Shown here piece after piece: positions 1-9,368 of a DNA stretch of 64,000 nucleotides. Source of the stretch: Sphaerolaimus hirsutus (Eukaryota; Nematoda; Chromadorea; Monhysterida; Sphaerolaimidae); contig OZ038456.1 of assembly GCA_964036195.1 (NCBI GenBank), positions 124,001 through 188,000 of the forward strand, written 5' to 3'. Position numbers and translations under genes: made by a program. The notes beneath the pieces were generated by a model. The model was not told where the DNA came from. It saw only the letters and a list, made by a program, of their open reading frames with translations, and did no database searches. Every line of letters starts with the position of its first letter. Positions within the stretch are counted from its first letter, which is position 1.

Positions 1-340
1 CAAGACCTACTTGGCCATGTGCCAAGACCTACCTGGCTATGTGCCAGAACCAATGATGTTAATATCACTGCCTAAACAGAAAAACCACCTGGGCTATTGG
101 CAAGGAGCCATGACATTTAGTGTACCCAAGCGGCAAACCGTTAGTGATAAAATTAGAATAAGCACATAACATTTTAAGGTACTTACCATACCTAGGTGTG
201 TACATGTATTAGCTCCCATGTACATATTCACTACTGCCTAAATACTACCACATGTAGTGACACTGATACTTAGAATAATTATTAGATAAATATGCCTAAA
301 TTTCACAAATCACTCTCTTTTTATTGCCAAGATGGCAACA
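1..340 (-). repeat. E1 3' LTR, partial (U3 start)
   Basis: Identical to 8919-9258. Read on the minus strand it begins TGTTGCCATCTTGG at 340. The remaining roughly 480 bp of this LTR lie outside the window. Confidence 0.93.
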
Positions 341-347
341 CTCCCAA
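341..347 (-). other. E1 polypurine-tract candidate
   Basis: The minus strand reads TTGGGAG immediately before the 3' LTR TGTT. E2 has the same TTGGGAG directly before its own 3' LTR at 30739, which supports this as the plus-strand priming site. It is shorter than a classical polypurine tract. Confidence 0.5.
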
Positions 348-390
348 GAGGCCAAAAGTGTGAAGCCACCAGTGATTCACCCAGTGTTTG

Positions 391-3300
391 TCACAGAATG
401 TCATCTCCCTGGATAACACAATGTTGTTGATAGTTGACCAGTTGTTGTCCAGACACATTCTGACCACCTTGCACCAATGTGGCCTCACCCTCTGCTGCAT
501 TATAATGAACTGTAGGTCCCAGTTTGCTGAGTTCCCTCTGAGAACCATCATCCATTGACCTCTGACTCTGTTTTGGCTTTGCTCTAACTGTCCTTGTTGT
601 CATGTTGATACAAAATCCAAATAGCTTGATGATTGCCCTGAAGCATGTTCCAAATGCTTTGATTGGTAACAATGGAAGTCCCTTGCTCACTCTGTATGTC
701 CCATACATGTACAGTCCATATCCAATTAGAAATATTGCCCCTCCAATGATCAGTAAGTTCAGCATAAACTGCACTGGTCCTTTTAAGATTCCATTGCACA
801 TTGAATTGCTGCCACTCAGTGTCCCTTTGACAATGTGACCAATCTCCTTGCCGACACCCTCATAAAATCCTCCAATTCCTTGACCAACTCCAGCTATTGA
901 ATTCTTGATGACAGCTGGATCCAGTGCCCAGCTGGCTGTGTAATCTGTCAATTTCTTTGTCATGTGCTCTAGCTGCTGAAGCTTTTGAAAGTGGTAATTT
1001 GCTTCCCATAAATTAAAGTTGATGTTGGCCAGGCTGATGTGGAATATGCTTGATGCATTGAGTGTGAAGGCTGTCCATTTGCTTTTCCATGTCAATTCAA
1101 TTGGCAAAGTTGATACATGTACATGTCCTGGTCCATTTGCTGTTGTCCATTCCCCATCATCTAGTTGGAAATAGTGTGGAGTGGCATGTCTGCAATCCTC
1201 TGTTGGTGAATGCTGCAGAAGGTCTGAGCTGCCTGGACTGATAAAGTACAGTTGTCCACCTGGCTCAATTTGCACTGGAGTGTACTTGTAACAAGTCCCT
1301 TCATATTTTCCAGCAAAGTGCACTATTTTTGGCTTTACTTTCTTGCATTCCCAAAATATCACAGCTTCTCCTGCCCATTCTGCATGAACATCTTCTCTGC
1401 TCATCAAAGCTCTGATGCCCATTGTTGGATTCAGTCTGAAGAATTGCCCGATCAAATTTAATTGGCTCTGTTTCATTGTGCACATTTGTTGCCACACTAA
1501 GCCAAATTCTCTTTTTTCCATTTCAATAATCTTTTGAGCTGCATATTGAATTTTCCCCAATTCTACAGCTTCAATTGGTGCATCAAAGATCTGACTGATA
1601 TCTTTGTTATCTGTTTTTGTGTTGAAAACTGTGAAGTTTATCATCTCTGTCTTGAATTGTAAGAATACTGCTCCTTGATCAACATAGAATGCATCCTGTG
1701 GTACACATTCTGCATTTGCTGGCCATTTATTTTTATGTGTCACAGAATATGCACTCTGAATTTCTTCTATAATGACACTTTGTTTACTGATGCTGCCAGC
1801 ATATCTTCCTTGGAATTCATAGGCACATTGGTGTTTGAATTTGGTTCCATTCCAGACTGTCACAGCATGCATGACATCATGACAATATCCAGCCAATGGA
1901 GAGCATGCTGACAAGTCTTGTAAGTCTGATACCAATCTGTGCCCATCCAGTGATGCCACTTGTCCTTTCCCAATGACAAAGTTGATTGCTTCATTCTCTT
2001 TGTCAATGCAGCACCACTTGTAATTTACCACAAGTGTTTGATTGGTTGACCATAAGTCATCATTGAGTTGCATCATTGGTTGCTCTTTCCATTTCTGAGT
2101 TTTGACTGCATTCCAGCATTCATTGGTGTCCACTCTTTCAAACTGGTGAATGTCTCCAATTATGCCCTTGCTGCCAAAAATTCCCATATTGGTTGTGATG
2201 ATGTGATGATCAATGTAGCATCTGTATGCTACTGCTTTCTGTGGCTCTAGCCTTTGTGCCCATAAATTGACTTCCTGTTTCATCACTTTGTCTGTGACAG
2301 GAAATTTGCAGTGTATCTTGTCTGGTATTGCAATTGCATGCCCATTTTTTGCCTTTGTGCACAGGTTGAACTGTTTGCTGTATTTTTGCTGCCAATTGGT
2401 TGTTGCTTTTGCACCAGACATAATCACTGATATGATTGTCAACACCTGCAATCCTACCATGAAGAAATCTGCATATGTCTGCTGTCTCCTGGCTGCCCTG
2501 TGTGGATTCTTTCTTATGTCTGGTGGTTGTGCTGGTTTGTTTGATGGATTCTGTGGATCACCATGTTCAACTGTTTTAACTTTCTCTGGCCATTGTCCAT
2601 CATAGTCTTGCACTTCTAATGGACACAGGTGGACAATTGGCCTCTCAATGTGTTTTCCACTTTTCAGTTGTACTTCTGCACTTCTGATCCATCCATCCTT
2701 GCTTCTGTTCAATTTCTGAATCCTTCCCAGTTTCCATGCACCTCTTGGTAAATTCTGCTCTTTGATCAGTACCACTGCACCAACTTTGGGTTCTGCTGTG
2801 ACATCTCTGTTGCTTTGTTTCCCAAAGTTGTATCTATGTCTGAGCATATCCAGATACAGCTTCTGCCATAACTGCCATAATTTCTCCTTCTTCTGTTGAA
2901 TTGCATCCCAAATTTCTGTCATTTTTTGTTTTTCATTGTTGGCTGGTGTGTATTCTGGATCAGGATCCTTGCTTTGATTACGTTTATTTTCTGTCAGTAC
3001 TTTTTCCACAGGATTTGATCCTGTGTGGTCCCCCAGCAGAAAATCCATTGGCCTCAGGACTTGAAGTGTGTCCATTGTATCACCCACATATGTCAGTGGT
3101 CTGCAGTTAGACACCCTTTCCACCTCTAAGACCATTGTGCTGAGTTCCATCCAGCTCAACAGTGGGTTGTAATTTGCTGCCTGGGCTTTCCTCATGAGTT
3201 GTTTGATAATCCCCACAATTCTCTCATACACTCCACCTTGCCATGGTGCAAATGGAGTTATGAAGTTCCATTGTATGTTTGGCAGATTCCTGGCCAATTG

Positions 3301-6300
3301 TCTGAATTGTGGTGCATTGTCCAACCAGATTTTGTGTGGTGTATTCCTTCTGCTTTCAAATCTGGAGAATGCCATCTGAGTTTCTGCTGCTGTCATATTT
3401 GGCACAAGCTCCAAGTGTGCAGCTCTTGTGCTGAGGCATGTCATCAGAAGGACATATGCCTTTTTGCTTGCTTTCTGCTCTGCATCATTCACTACTTGAT
3501 ACCATAATGGGCCAAAGTAATCCATGCCTACATGGTGAAATGGCCTATGCAACTCTGCCCTTTCCTGTGGCAGTGTTCCATACACAGGTTGTTTGTATGG
3601 CCTTCCTGTGACTTTTCTGCACACCACACATTGTTTGATTATGTTGTGTGTCATGACTCTGCCTCTGTGGATCCAAAAACTTTCCCTGAGCTCTGCCAAT
3701 GTGTGTGTTACTCCAGCATGCATCACACTTCTGTGGTAATGTTCAATGATCAACTTTGTGATGCAGCCCTTTTGTGGCAGCAGATATAATTCCTGATTGC
3801 AATCCATATCAGGAATCCTAGTCATCACTTTGACAATCCCTTTGACACTGTCAAATTTTAGTTCCTTGCCAGTGATGCCCAAATGCTTCTGGAAGGGCAC
3901 ATTCTGCTTTTGTGCCTCCTTCATCTGTTTTATCTGATCTGCCAATTGCATTTGTTGTGCAACTTTGACCCAGTACTCAGTAGCTGCATGCCATTCACTT
4001 TCCATGAATGGTGTCTCTTTGATATTCAGAGTGATACCTTGGCATGTTGATTTCTTGTGATGTCTATTGCTCAAATATGCCACAAATCGCATCACTCTGA
4101 TTGTAACTCTGAGTAACTTGTCCCATTTTGAGAACCTCTTTGGATCAATCTGGTAGTGATTCTCTGTTTCTGCTATGAAATCCTTTGTTTCTGACTCCTG
4201 TTGTGTTGTCATTCCAACCCAGATTGATGATTTTGGCATGATGAACTCGTGTTCAATCTCTGGTTTCAAATCTGGTGGCACTAACTCACTCTCTGGTTGA
4301 AAATCTGGTGGCAACTCTTCTTTGAAACCCATTGGTCCTGTCCACCAAATCTCTTTTTGTTGAAGCTCTTGCAGATCACATCCTCTGGAAGCAATGTCAG
4401 CTGGGTTGTCTGCTGTGTCAATTTTGTTGACCTGCACATTTGTCTCAGCTTGGATGGCTTGAATCTCTAAAATCCTGTTTTTGACAAAGCATGCCATTGT
4501 TTTGTTTGAGTGGAGCCACCACAAGCAACAAATGCTGTCTGTCCATAAATAACTTTTGACAATGTTCCACTCTGCCACTTGTTCCAGCAAGAATTTGACC
4601 ATTCTAGCTCCAATTGTCAAACCCAACAACTCCAGCCTTGGAATTGTGATTGGTTTGCCTTTCTGTTTGTTTGGGGCCACTCTGGATTTTGCAAAAATCA
4701 GTTTCATTGCAAATTGTCCATTTTGTAACTGCTGTCTAAGGTATGCTGATGCTGCATATGCCTGTTTTGATGCATCTGTGAATACATGCAATTCCATTGC
4801 TTCTGAGGGTTTAATGGGCTCTAATGTCCTTGACCACTTGATCTGATTGACTTGTCTCTGCAATTCTTTTATTTCTGCAAACTTCTGATTGTAGTGCCCT
4901 GGTACTTCTGTTTCCCATTCTAATTGACCTTTTGACTTGATTTCTGCCCAGATTTGCTGCATCAGGGCTTTCAGAGTTACTGTCACCGGGCACAGCATGC
5001 CCATTGGGTCAAAAATGGCTGAAATAAGCTGAACCAGAACTCTTTTTGTTAATTTCTGTGGAAGTGGATTGACTGCACCCTTTGGTTTGCTGATATTGAG
5101 TGTGTCTGTCTCTGTATCCCAATGCAGTCCAAGCACAGTGACTTCTTTTGTTTCACTCTGGTCCTCTGCATTGAAGAACTTTCTCAACTCTGCACTATTT
5201 GTGGTCCAATCCCTCATGTTCATTGATGCCAAATTGAATGCTGCTTTGATGACATCATATTTCTGTTTGGCCAGATCCACTGAATCCACACTGAAGATCA
5301 AATTGTCCACATAAATTCCATCATTTATGCCCTTTAGCAAATGTGCATTTGCCAAACTCTCATTCTCCACAAGGACTTGTAGATGGTGTGTGATGACAGC
5401 ACCCAACAACCATGGGCTTGAAATCACTCCAAATGGCATCCTGACAAATCTGTACAGTTGTAGATTGTTCTCCATGACTGGTTTGGTTGGATCTTTGTAC
5501 CACCACCATCTGGTCAGATCTCTGTCTGGCTCTTGTAACACCACTTGCAAGAATGCCTTTTCAATGTCTGCAATGATGCCAATGCTGCTAGCTCTGAATC
5601 TGAGTAAAAGCCCAGCAAGCTCTGGTAAGATCACTGGCCCTCTGTGCAAGCAGTCATTCAAACTGAGGTGATTTTTGATGCTGGCTGATGCATCATAGAC
5701 AATTCTCAGCTTTGTTGTTGCTTTGCCTGGTGTTTCCACTGGTTGATGTGCCAGGTAGTGGATTTTTCTGTCATCCGTTGGTTGACCATAAACTTTTTCA
5801 ATGATGCCCTTTTGGAGTTGTTCTTCAATCACTTTATTGTATCTCTGGAGTAAATCCTTCCCTCTGTCATCTTTGGCAAATCTGTTTGTCAGTGCTTTGT
5901 GCCTTTGTAATGACATTGCTTTATTGTCTTGCAATTTGTCAATGCAGTCCTTGTAAGGCCATTTGACATGGTATCTGAGATCCTTGTACTCAGTTGTTGC
6001 ATGGAATTGCTGTGTTGCTTTTTCATCATCATTGATGATTGGACAATCTTTTATTCCAATTGTCTCTAATTCCCAGAATTCTTCAACTCTTGGGTTTGAA
6101 ATTTGAATTGAACTGCTGCTATTTCCATTGTTGACAGCCAGCTCATAATTCTGCTCAGTTGCAAAATGCATTGTGAAGACACTATTGCTATGTGTGTCTC
6201 CATTTGTTGTGCCATCCTGACCATTGATCATCAGCCCAAGTTTGCTTTTGACCACATGCATTCCAGACGGCAATTTGATTGTGTCCTGTTTGGTCATGAA

Positions 6301-8442
6301 TTCCCAATACACATCCAAACCAAGGACTATATCAGGGATGCTTTGTTCTCCATTGGAGTTGATTGGTTCTGCAAACAACTTGTTTGCCTGTTGGCCCCAC
6401 TTCTGTTGGATGAATTCCAAATCATCCTCTGACAGGTTATGGTGGGGTTGGATTGTAGCCAGTGTTTCAATTGCATTTGCTGTGATTGTCTGTCTGGAGC
6501 CATCCTTCAATTGCAAGTCCAGCTCCACAATCTCAGCATTGACATTCATTTTCTTTGTGGTTCCAAAGGTGCCCAGCCCAATAGTTACTGCAATTTTGGG
6601 TTGAAGCTTCAACTTCTTCATGAACTCCTTTGACACAAATGTCCTCTGTGCCCCTGAATCCAAGAAGATCTTGGCACTTTGCCAAGGTACTGACTGATCC
6701 TCTGGGTTGCATGCCATTGCTTTGGCAGTTTGCATTCTGACTGGTCTGTATTGAAATGTCCCTGTTTCTGTTTGCATTTTGTTTATTGTTGCATTTGTGA
6801 CATCCACATCAATTGTTGAATTCATTGTTTCTTCTGTTGGTTGATGCAGTCTGTCTGTGGCATCCAATTTGTCCAATTTTGTGGCTGCCATTGGTTGACC
6901 TGCCATTGCCATGGCAGTCATTGTCTGTGGCTTGTTGCCCTGGTTGGTGGATTTATGCCCACCACTGCCTTTACTAGGCTGTTTCATCCCATTACTGAAC
7001 TGTTCTGGACAAAGTGCTGAAGCATGTTGATTTCTGACTTTGCAGTAGAAACATCTGAGGTTGGTTCTGCATTCCCTCTTGTAATGTCCCTTTCTGGTGC
7101 ACTTGGTACATCTGTCTTTTGATTGCATCAATTTCTGCATTCGGTCTTGAGTTGTTGTATGTTTCCTGCACTCTGAGCTGAAGTGATTCCCTTCACAGAA
7201 GATGCAATATGGGTTGCTGTTTGTTGAAGCTGAGAATGCACTGGTGGTTGTTACTGGTTTCTGATCTCTTTTCTGATGCATGTTCTTATTGAAGTTGGAC
7301 TCTTGTTTATCTGATGTTTCTGTATCAGCTTCCTTCCTCTGTTCAATGATTTTTTCCAAACTGCTCAAAATGTTTGCAACTGACCATTCTTCCTCTTCAC
7401 CCTTTATTTTGACAATTTCAAGTCTGATGTTGCCAGGAATTTTGGATCTGATCATCTCAACTGTTGCATAATTGTTCATGTCTTCATTCTGAGATCTGAG
7501 TTGGTACACCAGTGACTGCACTTCTCTGTGAAAACTCTGCAAGCTTTTGTAATGTCCTTTTGGTTCTGGTACTTGCTGGAGTTTTGCATACAATCTTCTT
7601 TTAATGTCTCTTGTTTTTCCATATTGCTTTTGCAGGATCTCAATTGCCAATTCATAATTGCCCTCAACTACCCTGATTCCTTTGATGGCATCAAATGCCT
7701 CCCCAGCCACATATTTCAGCAGGTACTGGAACTTTGTGATCACTGCCATATCTGTCCTTTTGTGTATCACTTGCTCATATGATTGCCACCAAGCATCCCA
7801 CTGGATGACATCACCAGTAAAGTCCCTCAACTCTAACTTAGGCAACTTGGCCTCCACCAACCTTGGTGTTGTTCTCTGAGTTGTATTTGGTTGACCCTCG
7901 CTAACTGTGGTTGTTGCTGGGTTGTAGTTCTGTTGCTGAGAGAATGAGCTTGTCCCTGTGCCAGTGACTTTTTGCAGGTATTCTTCCAGTGACTGAATAC
8001 CAATGTTCAATCCAATGATTTTGTCTTCCAGCTGTTGAATCAGGTTCAAGTGTCCTTCTGCACTTTCCAAGTGTTCTGCATATTTCTGTTCTTCTTCACT
8101 CAGAATGACTTGGGATTCTTTCATGCCTTGATTTGAAAGAGCCTCTAAATTTGTCAGAACATGTCTCCATTCTATGTCTCTCTCTGTTAATTTCTGTCTA
8201 CTTGCTTCACACTTGTCTCTCAGATTAGCCATAACCACTCTGGTCTGTTTGGCATTTGAGACATTTTCATGAGTGGCACTCTCTTTCACATGTGTGAAAA
8301 CTGGTGCCACCTCTGCCAACAGAGTCTTTGCATGTTTCCTCTGTTGTCCCAAAATCCTTCTAATTGATCCAGAACCCACTAACTGTGGAACTGCAGTGCC
8401 ATTCCCTGACTGTGCCATGATTCCAGTTGCCGGCTGCGCCAT
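391..8442 (-). CDS. E1 gag-pol-env polyprotein (2683 aa)
   Basis: A single open frame encodes every product of the retroelement. Seen in order: a gag region with a Gln/Glu-rich N-terminus and CCHC-type knuckles starting near C413 and C445; an aspartic protease with D595-S-G-A; a reverse transcriptase whose catalytic box reads Y-V-D-N at 1044-1047; RNase H (FTDAS, LELLG, WTDS motifs near 1222-1330); an integrase with an HHCC-type zinc site near 1570-1605 and catalytic D1641, D1708 and E1740; then an env-like part with a hydrophobic signal-like stretch near 1996-2014, many Cys and N-glycosylation sites, a Gly-rich amphipathic segment and a membrane anchor near 2561-2580. The start ATG uses the last LTR base as its A. 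The frame is undamaged. The Asn in the RT box is unusual and may be a lineage trait or a defect. Env assignment is by position and architecture only. Confidence 0.93.
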   Translation of the reverse strand: MAQPATGIMAQSGNGTAVPQLVGSGSIRRILGQQRKHAKTLLAEVAPVFTHVKESATHENVSNAKQTRVVMANLRDKCEASRQKLTERDIEWRHVLTNLEALSNQGMKESQVILSEEEQKYAEHLESAEGHLNLIQQLEDKIIGLNIGIQSLEEYLQKVTGTGTSSFSQQQNYNPATTTVSEGQPNTTQRTTPRLVEAKLPKLELRDFTGDVIQWDAWWQSYEQVIHKRTDMAVITKFQYLLKYVAGEAFDAIKGIRVVEGNYELAIEILQKQYGKTRDIKRRLYAKLQQVPEPKGHYKSLQSFHREVQSLVYQLRSQNEDMNNYATVEMIRSKIPGNIRLEIVKIKGEEEEWSVANILSSLEKIIEQRKEADTETSDKQESNFNKNMHQKRDQKPVTTTSAFSASTNSNPYCIFCEGNHFSSECRKHTTTQDRMQKLMQSKDRCTKCTRKGHYKRECRTNLRCFYCKVRNQHASALCPEQFSNGMKQPSKGSGGHKSTNQGNKPQTMTAMAMAGQPMAATKLDKLDATDRLHQPTEETMNSTIDVDVTNATINKMQTETGTFQYRPVRMQTAKAMACNPEDQSVPWQSAKIFLDSGAQRTFVSKEFMKKLKLQPKIAVTIGLGTFGTTKKMNVNAEIVELDLQLKDGSRQTITANAIETLATIQPHHNLSEDDLEFIQQKWGQQANKLFAEPINSNGEQSIPDIVLGLDVYWEFMTKQDTIKLPSGMHVVKSKLGLMINGQDGTTNGDTHSNSVFTMHFATEQNYELAVNNGNSSSSIQISNPRVEEFWELETIGIKDCPIINDDEKATQQFHATTEYKDLRYHVKWPYKDCIDKLQDNKAMSLQRHKALTNRFAKDDRGKDLLQRYNKVIEEQLQKGIIEKVYGQPTDDRKIHYLAHQPVETPGKATTKLRIVYDASASIKNHLSLNDCLHRGPVILPELAGLLLRFRASSIGIIADIEKAFLQVVLQEPDRDLTRWWWYKDPTKPVMENNLQLYRFVRMPFGVISSPWLLGAVITHHLQVLVENESLANAHLLKGINDGIYVDNLIFSVDSVDLAKQKYDVIKAAFNLASMNMRDWTTNSAELRKFFNAEDQSETKEVTVLGLHWDTETDTLNISKPKGAVNPLPQKLTKRVLVQLISAIFDPMGMLCPVTVTLKALMQQIWAEIKSKGQLEWETEVPGHYNQKFAEIKELQRQVNQIKWSRTLEPIKPSEAMELHVFTDASKQAYAASAYLRQQLQNGQFAMKLIFAKSRVAPNKQKGKPITIPRLELLGLTIGARMVKFLLEQVAEWNIVKSYLWTDSICCLWWLHSNKTMACFVKNRILEIQAIQAETNVQVNKIDTADNPADIASRGCDLQELQQKEIWWTGPMGFKEELPPDFQPESELVPPDLKPEIEHEFIMPKSSIWVGMTTQQESETKDFIAETENHYQIDPKRFSKWDKLLRVTIRVMRFVAYLSNRHHKKSTCQGITLNIKETPFMESEWHAATEYWVKVAQQMQLADQIKQMKEAQKQNVPFQKHLGITGKELKFDSVKGIVKVMTRIPDMDCNQELYLLPQKGCITKLIIEHYHRSVMHAGVTHTLAELRESFWIHRGRVMTHNIIKQCVVCRKVTGRPYKQPVYGTLPQERAELHRPFHHVGMDYFGPLWYQVVNDAEQKASKKAYVLLMTCLSTRAAHLELVPNMTAAETQMAFSRFESRRNTPHKIWLDNAPQFRQLARNLPNIQWNFITPFAPWQGGVYERIVGIIKQLMRKAQAANYNPLLSWMELSTMVLEVERVSNCRPLTYVGDTMDTLQVLRPMDFLLGDHTGSNPVEKVLTENKRNQSKDPDPEYTPANNEKQKMTEIWDAIQQKKEKLWQLWQKLYLDMLRHRYNFGKQSNRDVTAEPKVGAVVLIKEQNLPRGAWKLGRIQKLNRSKDGWIRSAEVQLKSGKHIERPIVHLCPLEVQDYDGQWPEKVKTVEHGDPQNPSNKPAQPPDIRKNPHRAARRQQTYADFFMVGLQVLTIISVIMSGAKATTNWQQKYSKQFNLCTKAKNGHAIAIPDKIHCKFPVTDKVMKQEVNLWAQRLEPQKAVAYRCYIDHHIITTNMGIFGSKGIIGDIHQFERVDTNECWNAVKTQKWKEQPMMQLNDDLWSTNQTLVVNYKWCCIDKENEAINFVIGKGQVASLDGHRLVSDLQDLSACSPLAGYCHDVMHAVTVWNGTKFKHQCAYEFQGRYAGSISKQSVIIEEIQSAYSVTHKNKWPANAECVPQDAFYVDQGAVFLQFKTEMINFTVFNTKTDNKDISQIFDAPIEAVELGKIQYAAQKIIEMEKREFGLVWQQMCTMKQSQLNLIGQFFRLNPTMGIRALMSREDVHAEWAGEAVIFWECKKVKPKIVHFAGKYEGTCYKYTPVQIEPGGQLYFISPGSSDLLQHSPTEDCRHATPHYFQLDDGEWTTANGPGHVHVSTLPIELTWKSKWTAFTLNASSIFHISLANINFNLWEANYHFQKLQQLEHMTKKLTDYTASWALDPAVIKNSIAGVGQGIGGFYEGVGKEIGHIVKGTLSGSNSMCNGILKGPVQFMLNLLIIGGAIFLIGYGLYMYGTYRVSKGLPLLPIKAFGTCFRAIIKLFGFCINMTTRTVRAKPKQSQRSMDDGSQRELSKLGPTVHYNAAEGEATLVQGGQNVSGQQLVNYQQHCVIQGDDIL
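8424..8441 (-). other. E1 tRNA primer-binding site inside the gag start
   Basis: Directly after the LTR terminus ..CACAACA the minus strand reads TGGCGCAGCCGGCA, the same 14 bases that follow the E2 5' LTR at 22606. A TGG start fits pairing with a tRNA CCA end. The segment is also gag codons 1-6. The complementary tRNA 3' end would resemble a tRNA-Ser type; that is inference. Confidence 0.7.
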
Positions 8443-8611
8443 GTTGTGGTTGTGTGGTCAGTGGTGGGTATTTTCTCCCTAGTTCATGGAAGTCAGCTTG
8501 GCTTATTGATTGAAGGTTGTGTTTGAGGTTGCTCTCTGTTGGTGTATGAAGACTGACGTGGTTGGCTTGGTTTGAGAGTTCAGGTGTCCAGGTTCAGAGA
8601 TGGATGTTTTC

Positions 8612-8617
8612 TTTATT
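8612..8617 (-). terminator. E1 LTR poly(A) signal
   Basis: AATAAA on the minus strand, about 95 bp downstream of the TATA box. The sister copy E3 keeps the same signal at 31896-31901. Confidence 0.6.
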
Positions 8618-8711
8618 AGAGTAAGTTGTGAATATTTCACCAATTTTATAGCTTCCTCACAACTCTGGTAGACTATACTCACAATACTGCAGAATAGCCC
8701 TCAAGCGGCTA

Positions 8712-8719
8712 CTTTTATA
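8712..8719 (-). promoter_or_regulatory. E1 LTR TATA box
   Basis: The minus strand reads GAGTATAAAAG, followed by GCCGCTTGAG. The same block is kept in the otherwise different U3 of E3 (31805-31812), which supports function. Transcription would start near 8685. Confidence 0.65.
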
Positions 8720-8908
8720 CTCAACCACACGCCCACTCATTTGTCCATTCACAATGTGGCAAATAGCTTAACATTTTCCTAGTAAAACTCTAATCCATTT
8801 TTACAACTGCCATGGGCCATGGCATAGAAACATCAACACTATCACAATTCCTAGTAGCCATGGCAATTGCCACAATACGATGCTAAACAGAAAAACATCC
8901 AGGCAAAT

Positions 8909-8970
8909 GGCTATGTGCCAAGACCTACTTGGCCATGTGCCAAGACCTACCTGGCTATGTGCCAGAACCA
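8909..8970. repeat. Short tandem repeat in E1 U3
   Basis: A unit of about 23 bp (gccaagacctacytgg with ctatgtgccar) is repeated two to three times, and the phrase ctaaacagaaaaac recurs at 8884 and 8991. Repeated U3 blocks are often enhancer elements; here that is inference. The first copies also appear at positions 1-50. Confidence 0.55.
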
Positions 8971-9285
8971 ATGATGTTAATATCACTGCCTAAACAGAAA
9001 AACCACCTGGGCTATTGGCAAGGAGCCATGACATTTAGTGTACCCAAGCGGCAAACCGTTAGTGATAAAATTAGAATAAGCACATAACATTTTAAGGTAC
9101 TTACCATACCTAGGTGTGTACATGTATTAGCTCCCATGTACATATTCACTACTGCCTAAATACTACCACATGTAGTGACACTGATACTTAGAATAATTAT
9201 TAGATAAATATGCCTAAATTTCACAAATCACTCTCTTTTTATTGCCAAGATGGCAACAGCGACTGCACTGACAATTGACACGCAG

Positions 9286-9368
9286 ACTGACCGTGAGTGC
9301 GTCGTGCCCCATGCGCCTGCGCAACTTCCCCATGGACATGCAGCGCTGCGTGCTCAGCATCGGCTCGT
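9286..9368 (+). CDS. Grd: Receptor exon a: Cys-loop (83 bp)
   Basis: Acceptor cgcag, donor GTGAGT. It begins with the last base of a split Arg codon and encodes LTVSASCPMRLRNFPMD onward to IGS. An 83-bp exon covering the Cys-loop is a conserved feature of GABA-A/glycine receptor genes. A likely branch point (ctgac) lies at 9269-9273. Confidence 0.88.

Larger units (their letters stand above)
1..9258 (-). mobile_element. E1: BEL/Pao LTR retrotransposon with env-like domain, apparently intact
   Basis: Positions 1-340 and 8919-9258 are identical to my reading and end at the same point (..ggcaaca), which marks them as the two LTRs of one minus-strand element. The window begins inside the 3' LTR, so the left end and the target duplication are missing. 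In element order it holds a 5' LTR, a primer-binding site overlapping the gag start codon, one uninterrupted 2683-codon gag-protease-RT-RNaseH-integrase-env frame, a short purine run and the 3' LTR. An uninterrupted frame plus identical LTR segments indicate a recent insertion. It lies antisense to the receptor gene and stops 27 bp before the exon at 9286. Assignment to BEL/Pao rests on the domain order and the resemblance to E2. Confidence 0.93.
8442..9258 (-). repeat. E1 5' LTR (817 bp)
   Basis: On the minus strand it runs from TGTTG (9258) to CAACA (8442), a 5-bp terminal inverted repeat. The right boundary is fixed by the end of identity with the left LTR; the inner boundary is fixed by the primer-binding site shared with E2. 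It contains a U3 with short repeats, a TATA box and a poly(A) signal. Confidence 0.85.

Noticed and set aside
602..7879. Many open frames on the plus strand across 602-7879
   Set aside because: They are antisense shadows of the E1 polyprotein; they lack recognisable domains.
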